Assembly (NCBI GenBank): GCA_965153355.1
Contig: OZ231128.1
Span: 41,478,001-41,542,000 of the forward strand
Source: Flaccisagitta enflata
Lineage: Eukaryota; Chaetognatha; Sagittoidea; Aphragmophora
DNA: 64,000 nucleotides
Direction of reading: 5' to 3'
Shown piece by piece: positions 46,836-61,300 of the stretch; position 1 is the first letter of the stretch, and every line of letters starts with the position of its first letter. The notes below the pieces were generated by a model. It saw nothing but the letters and a program-made list of their open reading frames with translations, was not told the DNA's origin and ran no database searches. The translations under genes and the position numbers were made by a program.

Positions 46836-47125
46836 CGTAATACTCGCCGTGGTGCCCGAAAAGCATCCTTGGAGTTTTTGTATCACTTTTCCGCCCCGCA
46901 AGTTTTTGCGAAGGATAGTTTTTCTCCAATTTTCTCCCTGTCACGCAACTTTTTTTCCGCTCATCATTATGGATTTTCCCTCGCGTCTTGGTACGTCAAT
47001 CAAATAGTCCATTGGTCAGTCGGTCTGTCAGACAACTGGTTCGTTGGTACAACAAAGCTGAATTCAAACTTTGTTTATTGAAAACCTCAATTCGTCATTC
47101 TCCCAATTGGGATTTGTCACTTTCC

Positions 47126-47424
47126 TTTTTAGATGCGTCCGTCAGGAACGCATCTCTATAAGAGGGTCTGTCCGTCCGTCGGTCCGTCGGTCCGTCTGTC
47201 CTTCGGTCCATCCGTCCGTCGGTCCGTTACGCCTGTGCAAACACCGCGTTTCTCGGCTATTTTTGGCCACGGTGAGATCCTACACTGAAACAAATGATCA
47301 ACCAACATGTTTTGAGAGTGTTTTCACCCGTCTGTTCGTCCATCTGTCTCTCCATACATATGTCACATGATCAATACACGCTGAGACACAGCCCGGACGC
47401 ATCGTTGCCCGGTCGGGCTTGTTT
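47126..47424 (+). mobile_element. Family-1 element, subtype F (reference copy)
   Basis: Head AGATGCGTCC, loop GTCAGG, AACGCATCT, then CTATAAGAGGGTCTGTCC and GTCGGTCC units. The tail arm GGACGCATCG is followed by the end hairpin GCCCGGTCGGGC and TTGTTTAG. The head arm, tail arm and end stem all differ from subtype A, yet each still pairs. Confidence 0.9.
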
Positions 47425-47429
47425 AGAAT

Positions 47430-48145
47430 AAAGGACAAAACGTTTTCTTTTTCAACGATATTGCTTTTTGTCCTCCGTCCATCTTATCACTCCTCCACGT
47501 ACTAATTTCACAAATTAGATTAGATACGAAAACTTTGAGTTTTCAGATTCGCCCAGTATCTGATTCATTTGTGGTTCGTCAATTCATTTTCATCTCAGTT
47601 TCTGGTGTGCAGGCCATCCCGTTAAAAAAAAAACCAAGCCGAATCTGCGGTAGCCCTTTTTGGTTCATGCGGTTAGGCACAGCGATGAATAAAGCACCAC
47701 ATTAATACGGTTACTTCAAACACACATAAGCAACTTCCCTTATAAGCGAGATTCGTCCTGTTTGGACATTCCGGGGTTTTGATCAAATCCTCCTCATCCT
47801 TTTTCCACTTTCAAATATTTTTTTCTCACTCTTTTTTGGACATTTTCCTATTTATGCTTGGATCCTTTTTTTTCGAAATTTTCGCTCGAAATGTATTTGC
47901 GTCCATTTCACTCGGGAATTTCCAGAATCTCACGCAAAATCTTTTTTTTTTTTCATTCAACGCAAAATAATCTGTTATATCAATCAAAAAATATCTAGGT
48001 TTATATATGGAGACAGAGAATAAAAAAGGAAAAAGAGAAAGAGTGAGGAATAAACAGAAGAATAGAAAAAATCGCCCCAAAACATTTTGTGTCAATTAAT
48101 GGATTTTCCCCGATATGACAGCGGCAAACTCGGGCATTGCGTGAA
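47430..48145. other. Unannotated interval
   Basis: AT-rich sequence without recognised genes or elements. Confidence 0.35.
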
Positions 48146-48146
48146 T

Positions 48147-48265
<119 letters not shown>

Positions 48266-48726
48266 CAGACGAAATATTGAATATGTTTATTGGATTTTTA
48301 GCCCTATCTTAGTGTCTCTATCTTTATGTTTGGCAAGATGCGAATCACATATATTTGCTTTTGTTATTTCTTTGTTCCTCTTTCTTCGACTGTCTGCCTT
48401 TGTCTGCCTTTGTCTGCCTCAGTCTGTCTGTTTGTTAATGTTTCTTCCCATTGCCATTGGTTATGCGTCGGTCCGTCTGTAAATCCTCACAAGTAACTGC
48501 CTGTTTTATTAGACGACTTTCTCTTCATTGTGGGCCATTCTCTGCTTTTGTCGGTTGGTCTATCTGCATGTCTGACTGTTTCGTCTAAACGCTTATTGCC
48601 TGTCTGTCCCAATCTATAGGTCGGTCTTTGCTACATCTGTCTGTCTGTCTGACTCTGCTTCTCTCTTTCTCCTTGTCTTTCTTTGTCCGTGTCTCTGTAG
48701 TTCTGTGTGTCTGACACTATCTATGT

Positions 48727-48943
<217 letters not shown>

Positions 48944-49127
48944 TTGTCATGCCATCCCTGCATGCATTCATCCACGTTTGCCTTTCATTTTCACTTTGTG
49001 ACTCTTTCACTTTCTACGCACGCAACGACTCAGCATCATCGGCTTTGGCTTAGGATAAAGTACTTCCTCAGTCATCCTCACAGATTGTAGACAATCTAAT
49101 TTCTCTCCATCCTTTCCGCCTACTTCG

Positions 49128-49150
49128 TCATCATCATCATCATCATCATT

Positions 49151-49236
<86 letters not shown>

Positions 49237-49438
49237 TGTCATCGTCATCATCTCCGTCACCGTCATCGTCACCAGTAGCGTCATCGTCATCATCATCATC
49301 ATCAACATCATCATCATCGTTATCATCATCATCATCATCATCATTATCATTATCGTCATCGCATCGTCACCGGAATTGTCATCGTCACCTCCATCGTCAT
49401 CGTTACCGTCATCATCATCATCATCATCATCATCATCG

Positions 49439-49472
<34 letters not shown>

Positions 49473-49473
49473 T

Positions 49474-49539
<66 letters not shown>

Positions 49540-49590
49540 GTCATCATCACTTTCATCACCTTCAACATCTTCATCATCATCTTCCATGAT
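49128..49590 (+). repeat. (ATC)n microsatellite
   Basis: About 460 bp of ATC/CAT triplets with GTC, ACC and ATT variants. Asp/Met/His/Ser-rich frames are artefacts. Confidence 0.95.
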
Positions 49591-49692
49591 CGCAGTCATC
49601 GTCATCACCCAATTTTTCATTAAGCGATCACTCAAAAAATTACAAGACTTTCCCGCCATCGATACGCACACGATTAAGTCTGCGTGATTCAT

Positions 49693-50660
49693 GCAATTGG
49701 ACTTCTAATAAACCAGCATGACAACACAAACCAGCATGACGGAAAAAAGGGACCAAAATCGTGTTTTGCGGCTTGTCAACTCGTGCTTTTGTCAAATGCA
49801 GGACAAAGGTCTTTTTGTATGGTTTCTTTTTAAATTCATGGTTAAAACTGTTTTACTTAATGTTTTCTTTTCATTCTCTGAATCTGCCATAATTTCTTTT
49901 ATTCAATCAAACAAATATAAACAATCCACGAATGAAATGTCGAAGATACAAATTAAGAAACGAAACGGAAGTAAAAGGCTTGAAGCAGGAAATGTTGGTC
50001 CCATGAAGGCCGTCGTATTATGTTACGAGTTTGTTATTCTTTGTCCGCCTTTTTTCCTTGCCTGTTTCATCCATAATCAAAATTTAGCGTCCTAATTCAA
50101 TACGTAACTCTCATCTCATCTTACCACCTAACCCATAGGAAAATTCTCAGAACACTCGTTGCATAGGTGAAGCTTGTCACAACTGGATAAAACTCATACA
50201 AATGCATTATCTTAGTCTTAGCAAGATTATATTTTTTTTCAGGATTATTTTTTTCCTGATCGCGAACTAGTAAAATCTGACATGCCTCAGGCAAAAAAGA
50301 GAAAATAATACTCTACTGGAATTCTTATTAGGTAATTCTTTCAGGCGAGTATTTTGATCAGCCGAAGAAGCCTGAGACCAAAATTAAACAAAGGTAAATA
50401 AAACAGTTAGAATAGTGATGTTACGTCAAGCCACCCATTCGTCTATCCATCCATGTTCCATTAACTTCCACAAGTTACTTCCTTGGAATAAAAGAAAAGA
50501 AAAAGGACCCTGTAATTAATGTGGATAATCAAATAATTAGGCTTTTGTTGTTTTTGACTTTGGATTGAGTTAATCCTCCCGCCACCTTCGAGTGTCACCT
50601 CCTCGTCACCTCCTCTTGTCGCATCGACACCCGCTAGGTCCCTCGGTTCCGCCTCTCTCA
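49693..50660. other. Unannotated interval
   Basis: Includes an open frame of 125 codons (49718-50095) that I do not recognise and that has no supporting splice signals or motif. Confidence 0.35.
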
Positions 50661-50668
50661 TCGCTAGC

Positions 50669-50672
50669 TTGG

Positions 50673-50754
<82 letters not shown>

Positions 50755-51236
50755 GGTTGTTGTTGTTGTTCTTCTTCTTCTTCTTCTTCTTCTTCTTCTT
50801 CTTCTTCTTCTTCTTCCCCTTCTTCTTCGTTTTCTTCTTGTTCTTCTTCTTGTTCTTCTTCTTCTTCTTCTTCTTCTTCTTCTTCTTCTTCTTCTTCTTC
50901 TTCTTCTTCTTCTTCTTCTTCTTCTTCTTCTTCTTCTTCTTCTTCTTCTTCTTCTTCTTCTTCTTCTTCTTCTTCTTCTTCTTCTTCTTCTTCTTCTTTT
51001 TCTTCTTCTTCTTCTTTTTCTCCTTTTTTTCTTCTTCTTCTTCTTCTTGTTGTTGTGGTTGTTCTTCTTCTTCTTCTTCTTCTTCTTCTTCTTCTTCTTC
51101 TTCTTCTTCTTCTTCTTCTTCTTCTTCTTCTTCTTCTTCTTCCTCCCCTTCTTCTTCTTCTTCTTCTTCTTCTTCTTCTTCTTCTTCTTCTTCTTCTTCT
51201 TCTTCTTCTTCTTCTTCTTCTTCTTCTTCTTCTTCT
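50669..51236 (+). repeat. Giant (TTG)n/(TTC)n compound microsatellite
   Basis: About 100 bp of TTG, then about 465 bp of TTC with scattered TTG, TCC and TTT variants and an internal TGTTGTTGTGG block at about 51048. It is the largest simple repeat here. All 200-plus codon frames across it are artefacts. Confidence 0.95.
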
Positions 51237-51409
51237 GGCCACCGTCAGCGCCACCCCGTTGATAGACCGCCAAAACAAAAGCTGCATCGATGGCACTTTT
51301 CATGACGTTTATGAGAGGATTAAAATCAAACTTTGTGGCGGCTTTTCAGGGTAAGGCTATCCTCATGAGGATAGTTCCGAAGTGGTTTTTAGAGTAGCTT
51401 TTGAAGATG

Positions 51410-51615
51410 GTTTTTAGTCGCGGACTACGCGACTCTACAACCCGCTTTGTCGGTCCGTCGGTCCATCCGTTGGTCCGTCCGTCCGTGACACTTAACTTTT
51501 TTCGGGTTTTTGCGGTCTTTGGCCTCACTGCTCCTGCCCAAATGATTAAGTGACCTCAAATACAGCCACTGCCCACCTGCACGCGACTGGGGTAACCGTG
51601 TATCCGACCTTGTTT
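51410..51615 (+). mobile_element. Family-1 element, subtype C with mismatched head
   Basis: Head AGTCGCGGACTACGCGACT, CTACAACCCGCTTTGTCGG, GTCC units and GGTCTTTGGCCTCACTGC. Tail arm GCACGCGACT, then GGGGTAACCGTGTATCC, GACC and TTGTTTT. Here the head arm ends GGAC while the tail arm begins GCAC, so the pairing is incomplete. Confidence 0.85.
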
Positions 51616-52114
51616 TCGTCAATTTCTGTTTGTTTGCTTCAGCCCATACCCTTTCGCTATGATTATAAGTACATATAAGTATAAAATTTTGAAGATAATC
51701 TCATCGATTGCATATCAAGCCACTGGCACTGTACAAGCAGTTAATGGGACCTACAGTGTAACAGTCCCCCTTCTTTCTTTTCTGGCCGTTCAAAGAAGTA
51801 AGAATATTTTCTGACAAAACTCTTGTCTTAATCTAAAAAGAAATGCCCCTTTTCAAAGACAACACTTAATTAAAATGGACTTCCAGATCAGAAAGGAAGG
51901 CAAGCCAGGGATTAGATGAAGTCCTAAACTCCTAATCCTTCGGGAGGCCCGAAAAAGTTAATCCTCTCCACACAAATTTTGGGTCCATCAAAAAAGCCCG
52001 ACACAATAAAAAATAACGATTCGAAACACTTTTTTACAACCTGTTTTAAGCTGGGGAGATCTTCTCCCTCTTGTTCTCATTTTCCCTCTTGTTCTTATTC
52101 ATGTTTTCTTTGTT

Positions 52115-52221
<107 letters not shown>

Positions 52222-52458
52222 GAAATTTCTCATCTTTGAACATCAATGCAGGAAAACAGTAGGATCTTTGTTTTGCGCGCTATAGTCGGTCTCTTTATGT
52301 ATAATTAAACCGATGTTAAGCTCTCTTTCTTTCGGTGTTTGTGTGTGGCTGTATCTTTATGCTTTGGATGGATCTGACGCAACGGTGTACCTCGGGAAAC
52401 TGGCTAGGACCTCGTCAACGAACAGAGAAACCGGTCGTTTATTGACAAAGAACCTCTG

Positions 52459-52663
52459 TTTTTAGTCGCGTGCCATGCGACTCTACAACCCGCTTTGTCG
52501 GTCTGTCCGTCCGTCCGTCGGTCCGTCGGTCCGTCACACTTTACTTTTTTTTGGGTTTTTATGGTCTTTGGCCTCACTGCTCCTGCCCAAATGATTAGGT
52601 GATCTCAAATACAGCCCCTGCCCACCCGCACGCGACTGGGGTAGCCGTGTATCCGGCCTTGTT
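52459..52663 (+). mobile_element. Family-1 element, subtype C (reference copy)
   Basis: Head AGTCGCGTGCCATGCGACT, CTACAACCCGCTTTGTCGG and GTCC units. Body GGTCTTTGGCCTCACTGC and CTCAAATACAGCCCCTGCCC. Tail arm GCACGCGACT, then GGGGTAGCCGTGTATCCGGCC and TTGTT. Confidence 0.9.
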
Positions 52664-52880
52664 ATCAGTGATCAGCGTGAGCTCTTTTTCTCTCTATCTC
52701 TGTGTTTCTCTTTCTGTCTATTCTTTCATCATTCTGTCTGTGTCTTTTTATGTGATCCATTAGGACTGTTGCATGTTGGTCTCTTTGTCTCAATTCAAAA
52801 ATACATCTGTCTTTATGACTTTGTCTTTGTGTCCGCTTGTGTCTTTGTCTCTGACTCTGTCTCTTTGTCCAACTGTCTGT

Positions 52881-52960
<80 letters not shown>
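52881..52960 (+). repeat. (CT)n microsatellite
   Basis: About 80 bp of CT. Confidence 0.95.
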
Positions 52961-52964
<4 letters not shown>

Positions 52965-53136
52965 AGGTGACGCGCAACGGAGCGTGAAGCTACGTGACGC
53001 GAAGCTGCGAGTCGCTTTGTGCAACGTCGTTGAGCTGATCATCGATCATTTCTCTCTTGGTTGCGTCCTGTAAAACTCCCTCATTGAAATATGAAGAGCC
53101 AAAAATTCCCTAAATAATGGTGTCAAGAATCCTGTA

Positions 53137-53312
53137 AACAAGTCCGGATACACGGTCAATATGCAATAAGCTGTTGCTTTTGGTTGGACAGGGACAGTAA
53201 TTCTTAGAAATCACTGTTATGGCCAGTTCTGGAGTCATATATATGAAGAATCGCCTCACCTCCCGACAGACGGATGGACACATCTGATAGAGTCCCTTGG
53301 CAAGCGACAAAA
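53137..53312 (-). mobile_element. Family-1 element, decayed minus copy
   Basis: On the minus strand the head region TTGTCGCTTGCCAAGGGACT is followed by CTATCAGATGTGTCCATCC. The tail has GACCGTGTATCCGGACTTGTTT. Most of the body is diverged. Confidence 0.55.
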
Positions 53313-53366
53313 CTTTTTTTCTATTATTGCCTCTGGTTGTTTGCCCTTACAAGTTACACTGAAAGG

Positions 53367-53632
53367 GCGTTTCTTGTCAGAGACAATCGCGTTTTTAACG
53401 GGCCACTTGGTCACTCGCTATGTTCGTTCGCTCGCACCGCTCACTCCGCTCACTCGCTCCACAGCGTTTCGCTTTGCTACGCTCGCTTTGCTCGCTTGTT
53501 CCATTCACAGGCTCGCTCACTCTTTTTGCTCACTCCCTCGTGGGATGGTTAATATTCATAAATATCTGTTCACGCTGTGATCGCGTTTCACAGGAACAAA
53601 CGCGTTTTTCATCTTCATTAGAAACACGCCCG
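53367..53632 (+). mobile_element. Family-3 dispersed repeat, copy 2
   Basis: Starts GGGCGTTTCTTGTCAGAGAC and ATCGCGTTTTTAAC. The core is CTCGCACCGCTCACTCCG and TTTGCTACGCTCGC. It ends ACAAACGCGTTTTTCATC and AGAAACACGCCC. The terminal 12 bp are inverted copies of each other with one mismatch. Confidence 0.7.
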
Positions 53633-53932
53633 CAGTGTGGAACAGCGCAGTCAACGAAAACAAAAAAGGGTTAAGGAATACTGAAAGAGTGAAAACGAGT
53701 CGATGAACTGTCCCAGGACGAACAGGAAGCAGCGAGGATCTGAGTTGATGAAGGATGGTAGAGAAGAAAAGAAGCTAGCAGGGTTTTGAAATCTACAGAT
53801 GTGGATTGTGGTGACTGAGTGACATTTTATAACGGAAGTGAAAGTCAAATTCATAACTGAAATATGCGTGACTGTTTAAAGGTTAAACCTTCCTGTTCGG
53901 CCTCGTGTGCAAACCACAGATCTATAGATAGA

Positions 53933-54058
<126 letters not shown>

Positions 54059-54595
54059 ATGGTAGATGGAAACATGGCACATGGCATATGGCACATGACA
54101 CATGGCGCATGGCACATGGAAGCAGTGCTGCAGAAGCTTTTCTCATGATCTTTTTAATGGATTTGACGAAAGTTATGGGTCGATCAGTATCCCCCAATTC
54201 ACTTATCTTACACTCGTCCCATGTACATGTAACCTTAAGTTGATATATTCATCATTGATTGTTGTTGATGGCTTTTGATTTTACACGACATATCAAAGGC
54301 CGTCAAAAAAAGGTGCTCATAAAAGGAGAAACTTTTTTTTCTCTTTCTCGTTTTGCCGTTCCTATTCCCGTCCCATTTCTTAAGCATGTCTTCAAGTTTC
54401 TTGGAATTTTGTCAGAAGAAGAAAAAAGGCCATTCCTTAATCCTTAGTCTCTTACTCTGGAAAAAAACTGTTCGGCGATATTTGTTTCAAATGTTCTTCC
54501 TCTTTTTCTTACTTTTTTCCGCATCGTCTCAGATGTGCTCCATCCTTTTTCTCCTCCCACTTCCCTTTTTCTCTTCTTGTCATCACTTTCTTTTC

Positions 54596-54623
54596 TCTCT
54601 CTCTCTCTCGCTCTCTTTCTCTC

Positions 54624-54719
<96 letters not shown>
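54596..54719 (+). repeat. (CT)n microsatellite
   Basis: About 120 bp of CT. Confidence 0.95.
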
Positions 54720-54722
<3 letters not shown>

Positions 54723-55008
54723 AATAAAAACACAGTCTTTTTCTTACTCTCCATCTTTATGTCCTTCATCTTTTTTCTTCTATATGCTTTTACCTCCCTC
54801 TTTATCTTCTTCTTCTTTTTCTCCCTCTTCTTCTCCTTCCTCATCCTCTTTGTATCTTTGCCACCCTGGGGCACCACTTCATGAAAAGCCTGAGAGATGA
54901 TGAAAGGGTCGTGGCCCAGATTTCTCTTTGAAACTGTGTGAAAAACGAGACTATGAAAGTGAAATGTATGATAGAAGGATAGTAGATGAATGGATGAAAA
55001 GGAAGGGG

Positions 55009-55012
<4 letters not shown>

Positions 55013-55049
<37 letters not shown>
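55013..55049 (+). repeat. (GA)n microsatellite
   Basis: About 36 bp of GA. Confidence 0.9.
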
Positions 55050-55053
<4 letters not shown>

Positions 55054-55460
55054 GAGAATAAGCTTACATGATACATTGATACATTGATAGAGATGAACTT
55101 ATGGAGGCCATCCCAAACTTACTCCCACTAAAACCGAGATGACGCATATCTTTCGATTCTCTGAAGGGCTTGCCCTTGCCTCGGAATTTTCTCACAAGTT
55201 ATTCTCAATCACATCGATAAACTTTACCATAAAGCCGCAAAACAGGAAACACATAGTGCTTGGAAACAATTTTTAGCCACTGCGCTTCAGATCTTTGCGC
55301 TAAGCAAACTGGAATATTTCATTCATAATATTATAATATCACATTACCAGAAGTCAGTTTAATCCATTCATCGCTATCATTTATCAACATTTTCGACACA
55401 AAACGGTAGAATATCATTCCTGCTGCAAGGGCTTCTTCACCGCAAAACGGGTACTTGGAT

Positions 55461-55680
55461 AAACAAGGCCGGATACACGGCTACCCCAGTCGCGTGCGGG
55501 TGGGCAGGGGCCATATTTGAGGTCAGTGGAGCATTTGGGCAGGAGCGGTATAGCCAAAAAAACCCATAAACGCCGAAAAAGTAAAGTGTGACAAGTAAAG
55601 TGTGACGGACCGACGGACCGACGGACGGACGGACGGACCGACAAAGCGGGGTGTAGAGTCGCGTAGCACGCGACTAAAAA
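55461..55680 (-). mobile_element. Family-1 element, subtype C, minus copy
   Basis: On the minus strand: head AGTCGCGTGCTACGCGACT, CTACACCCCGCTTTGTCGG and GTCCGTCC units. Body GGCTATACCGCTCCTGCCC. Tail arm GCACGCGACT, then GGGGTAGCCGTGTATCCGGCC and TTGTTT. Fully paired head and tail arms. Confidence 0.9.
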
Positions 55681-56287
55681 CAAAAAGTTCTATGACGAAA
55701 AAAAAAAGCTGAGAAAACCGTAAAACAGGTTGTCAAAACCCCATTCCTCATCCAAATAGAAAAAGAAACCACAGGCACCAGGCTTAAACATATCAGTCCA
55801 ATCTAGCATACGTTCCACCACCATCTCCACCGACTTCTGTCAAAGGTAAATAGTCATCGGCCGCCACATTCACGCTGACATCGCAGCCCGAAAAGCCAAA
55901 CCCCCACCACCGTCGAAAAATCATTAAGCTCCCTCCATCTCTGTTTTTTAGTCGATGTAAACATCTCGACCTTTCTCACCTTCTTTCTGTCTTTTGTGAA
56001 GGGTAATTTTTTTGTTCCTCTTTCCTTTTTCGACATTTAAGGAATGCCCTTCACAAAAAAAAGGGGGGGGATAGATTCCTTGATTCGTTCTTCAAGTATT
56101 TAAAGGAATTTCCTCTGTCTCATGCTATCTGTCTGACGTAATGTCTGTCCCTCTGTCCCCGCCTCTCGCTTTTGTTTTCAGTTTTTGTGTTTTCTTTATT
56201 TGTTTTCTGAAACAATCGATTTCCAATATCTTTTTCGTTATCTCTATTTTGTTCTCTGTCTTCTGTCTCTGTCTCTGTCTTATTCTA

Positions 56288-57135
<848 letters not shown>

Positions 57136-57886
57136 ATGGAGGCGGCATCGACGGCTCGCGGGGTCACTTGCGTTTGCATTCCGCGGCGCCGGTTGACTCG
57201 AAATGCAGAAGAAAGAGCAAATACCGCCGCCTCGTACTCGGCTGATGGAATCGCCGGATTCACAACCGGTTCGTCAAGGCCGTCATCTGGTGATCAATGG
57301 CGCGGCAGCGGCGGCGGCGGCGGCGGTGGCAAAGCCAAAAGCTGCTGCAGTGTCGGCGGTAATAAAAGCGGCGGTGGCGGCGTCAGAAAATGCTGCCGTG
57401 GCCGCGGTAGCGCCGCCTTTTCCCTCCGATTCGCCTGTTTAACGACTTTTTTGTTGACGTGTTTCATTTCATCGGCAGTCTCGCGGCCATCTGCTGTCTT
57501 ATCTGCATCCTCATCTGTGGCTTCATCTGGTTCATCTCTCTCGTCAATACTCAGCGGCGTGCAACAATCCAAACTTTTAGACGAACGAAGACGGCAAATC
57601 CAACGACAAAATCAAAATCAACATTATCAATCAGAGCATAAACACGAAGCATCATCGACATTTCTTCAACGCGTTCGTCGACAAGTGGCCGTCGAGGACG
57701 ACAAGAACATCGAACTGGTCTTCAAGCACAGCATCTTGCTGAGAGAGTCGGATTTGGTGCAAGCGAGTCTGCCGCGGAATGTGTTCACCTGCGACGTGGA
57801 AGTGCTGAAAAAGTTCGATGGAGATTTGGGAGTCGAATTTACTATCATCAGCGATAAAGCATCCTATCCCGACGTGTTCACTATTG
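57136..57886 (+). CDS. Cadherin exon 1
   Basis: Start codon, Gly/Ser-rich leader, hydrophobic segment, prodomain, RVRR cleavage site and first half of the first cadherin repeat. Donor ATTG/GTAAAT, phase 1. Confidence 0.85.
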
Positions 57887-57992
57887 GTAAATATAACTCA
57901 ACATACTTTATTTTTCCAGCTAGGCATACAGAGAGGAAGCCAGACCAATAGATAGACAGACAGATGGAAAGGAACAGACATAGACAGACAAA

Positions 57993-58080
<88 letters not shown>

Positions 58081-58247
58081 ACCGTTCCTCACTGCGACCC
58101 TAACCAATGTTTTGTTTGATTTAACTTACAGAGCCAATCGATAAACACACGGCTTATTTGACGATCAACCGACCGATCGACAGAGAAGAAGGATGGAAAC
58201 ACTTCGAGATCGACGTCAAGGTGAGAGAAAAACGTTATGAAATGAAG

Positions 58248-58322
<75 letters not shown>

Positions 58323-61300
58323 TTATTGTTGTTGTTGTTGTTGTTGATGATGATGATGATTTTGTTTGTGTTGATTTCGTTTGTGTTGCTTTTGTTAATT
58401 CAAGCTATCACAAACTTCATGTTTTCTTTCCAGGGACAAATCGAAAACGAGGTTGTCCATGAAATTCTTCGAATTATCTTTGAAATTGAAGACGCCAACG
58501 ATAATGCGCCAACCTTCGAGCCTTCAGATCTTCAAGGTAGGTTTCGCCGATGGGCGAAGGCTTTCTCTCAAAATCAAATCAAGTACGAAGTACCAACAGG
58601 CAGAGAGACAGATGAATAGACTGACAGGAGACAGACTGATTATCTGACTCACTAACTGATGGACTGACAGAAAGACAGTCCTATAGATTAAATTATACAT
58701 AGATAGTCCCATAGACAGACAGATTGAAACGTAGACAAACATGCTCCAAATGATTTGTTGAAGCCAACATTTCGAAGTTCGATTAAGTCTACTGCAGTGT
58801 TGGTGGAAAGTTTGACCGACCTTTAAAAATTGGATATAGTTGTATCCTAACAATTAAAATATACATTATACAAGGGTCACTTTAAGCCATTCACCATCAT
58901 CTATATAAATAAGGTTCGCCTTCCGCAGATCTTATTAAGCAGTTGAGCCTTTTTCTTTGCGTCATTTTTGTCAATCTGACCTTTTTGGCCTTATTCTAAA
59001 AAAGAGAAAATTGCCAAATAATTTCGCTTTTACAGAGAGAAAAAAATAGAAATGATTCACTGCATTTTGTGTCCTGCAAACGACATTTTTGCGTGACAAT
59101 ACTTTTCTTTCCCTTTTTTTTTTTTTTTTTTTTTTTTGGTGTCTGACTAACATGATTATAAAGTCATAAAATCTCCAGTCAAGAGGAAATAAATGTCATC
59201 TGAGGGCGGACGAGCTCGAATCCGAATGTTGAGTGACAAAAGCGACTATTTTTAACTCGACAAGGGTGTGACATTAGTTAAAAGTCATATTGCGTAACAT
59301 ATATCGATGCTGTAGTTTGATCAGCAATCATTTCACATATCTTTTTTTTATTTATTTCTGTCCCTTCCTCTATCTCTGTCAATCTCTATCATCACTTTTT
59401 TCTCCTCCTCCCTCTTCTCCTTCTGTTCCTGCTCTGCCACCGTCATCACCACCTCATCCTCCTCCTCCCCGCTTTCACTCTTCACCACAGGACAATTGGA
59501 AGAGAACTCAGAGCCTGGCTTCGTTCTCAAGCTTCAAGCTTCGGATGCGGATGAGGGCGTCAACGCGGAGATCGAGTACGAGTTGACGTCCACCGTCGAC
59601 GCGGCCGGTAACTCCGTCGACGGCCTGTTCCATCTTCATCCGCAAACCGGAAATGTCAATTCACTCAAAACGTTGGATCGAGAGACTTCGGCTTACTACA
59701 ATCTCACCGTCAAGGCTAAAGACAAGGTGAGGGATTTGTAGGGAATTAAAAAGCTCCTGAGTGCCACCAGCGAAGTTTTGTGTTGAAATGAAGAAAATCC
59801 TATGTATGATAGGTGGAACAATATGTCAATATCCCTCACTACACCCAAACTAAAACAAATGGAAGAGGGCCTTGTGAACCCCCACTGACTATTTGATACG
59901 CGCACCACTCCTAGTTTTCCATAAATCAGAATCTGAAAAACTCATTCTTATCTATCCAAAAGCATAAATAGTGTTGTCGCACCGGCGTACTTGGCCAACA
60001 ATACTACCACCCAGGCCGGCCCTTTGGTTCTTCTGTACTGCCGAATCGCTGCCGGTCTAGGGCGAGGATCAGCGATGGGGTTCAGACATCAGAGACTCGC
60101 TATGAGCGGAAGCAATAACAGAATGACTGAAAGGCTTGAAGCCCTATAGCTGCCACCGGTCTGACCCTGCGCCATTTACGGCTTCATATAGGGTGCCGAA
60201 AGCCCCGCAGCGGGCGGGCTGCTTAACTAGCTGCTATACTATCACCAGGGGCCCCCGCTTCTGCCAGGACGAAAAATGGTATAAATTCCGGACTACCATG
60301 TTGTTTTTCTGTATTCATTCTTACATAGATATCAATTACATTTAGGGGAGGCTGAATCGTATATGAAATGTTTTTGATAATTGTTTCATATGCGTAACTA
60401 TCATTTGATTTCTTTTACTCGCAAACTGATGTCTAAGTGACTTTTACGAATAAAATTGAGTGATTTCAAATTTTGTTATTACCATATAGCATTGATCGTA
60501 GAACTGCAATATGCAAATGAGGATCAGGCCGACTTCATTGCTATTCATCCTTGAAAATGCTGCCCTTTCCTCTTTTCTTCTTCCTTTTTTTAGTCGCGGA
60601 CAAGCGACTCTATAAGAGGCTTTGTCCGTCCGTCCGTCCGTCCGTCCGTCCGTCCGTCCGTCCGTCCGTCCGTCCGTCCATCCGTCCGTCGGTCCGTTGG
60701 TCCGTCGGTGAGCACGAGTCGAAAGGTGGGAAAACGCGCATTTCCGCCCCTGCCCACCCGTCCGCGACTGGTATTGGCCGTGTATCCGGCCTTGTTCTTC
60801 TTCTTCTTCAAGAGGCCTGACCACCCCCATTATTCTTATTCTTCTTATCATTAATGACGATTATCAATGACGATACACAGATTTTGCCTTTGCAACATTC
60901 AAAATTATGTTTTTTTTTCCTCTCCGTATGCCAGGGCCGTCCTCCGATGGATACCGTCGTAACGTTAAACATCGACATATTGGACGTCAACGACAATAAA
61001 CCTATTTGCCAAACCGAGGGCGTTCATTGCGAGATTCCGGAACACACTTCGACTTTGTCGCCGTTGAGCGACGTGGACAAGGACTGTCGTTTCCGATGCG
61101 AGGATCCCGATTCCACTTTCGGCCGGATGACGTTCCATCCGGACAAATCGTCGGAAGACTGCTTCATCGACGTCGATCCTGCGGGCGAGATTCGGTTGAC
61201 GAAAGACTTGGACGTGGAACGACTCGACCGCGTGGCTTTCATCTGCACGGTCAAAGTCCGCGACGCCGACAATCCGGCGTTTGAGATTTCCCGCACGGCG

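Noticed and set aside
49718-50095. 125-codon open frame as a gene
   Set aside because: No motif, no convincing splice signals or conserved pattern, and AT-rich composition like the flanks.
50461-51305. Open frames of 200-280 codons of poly-Lys, poly-Glu, poly-Leu and similar
   Set aside because: They are translations of a TTG/TTC microsatellite in all frames, with no unique sequence and no splice context.
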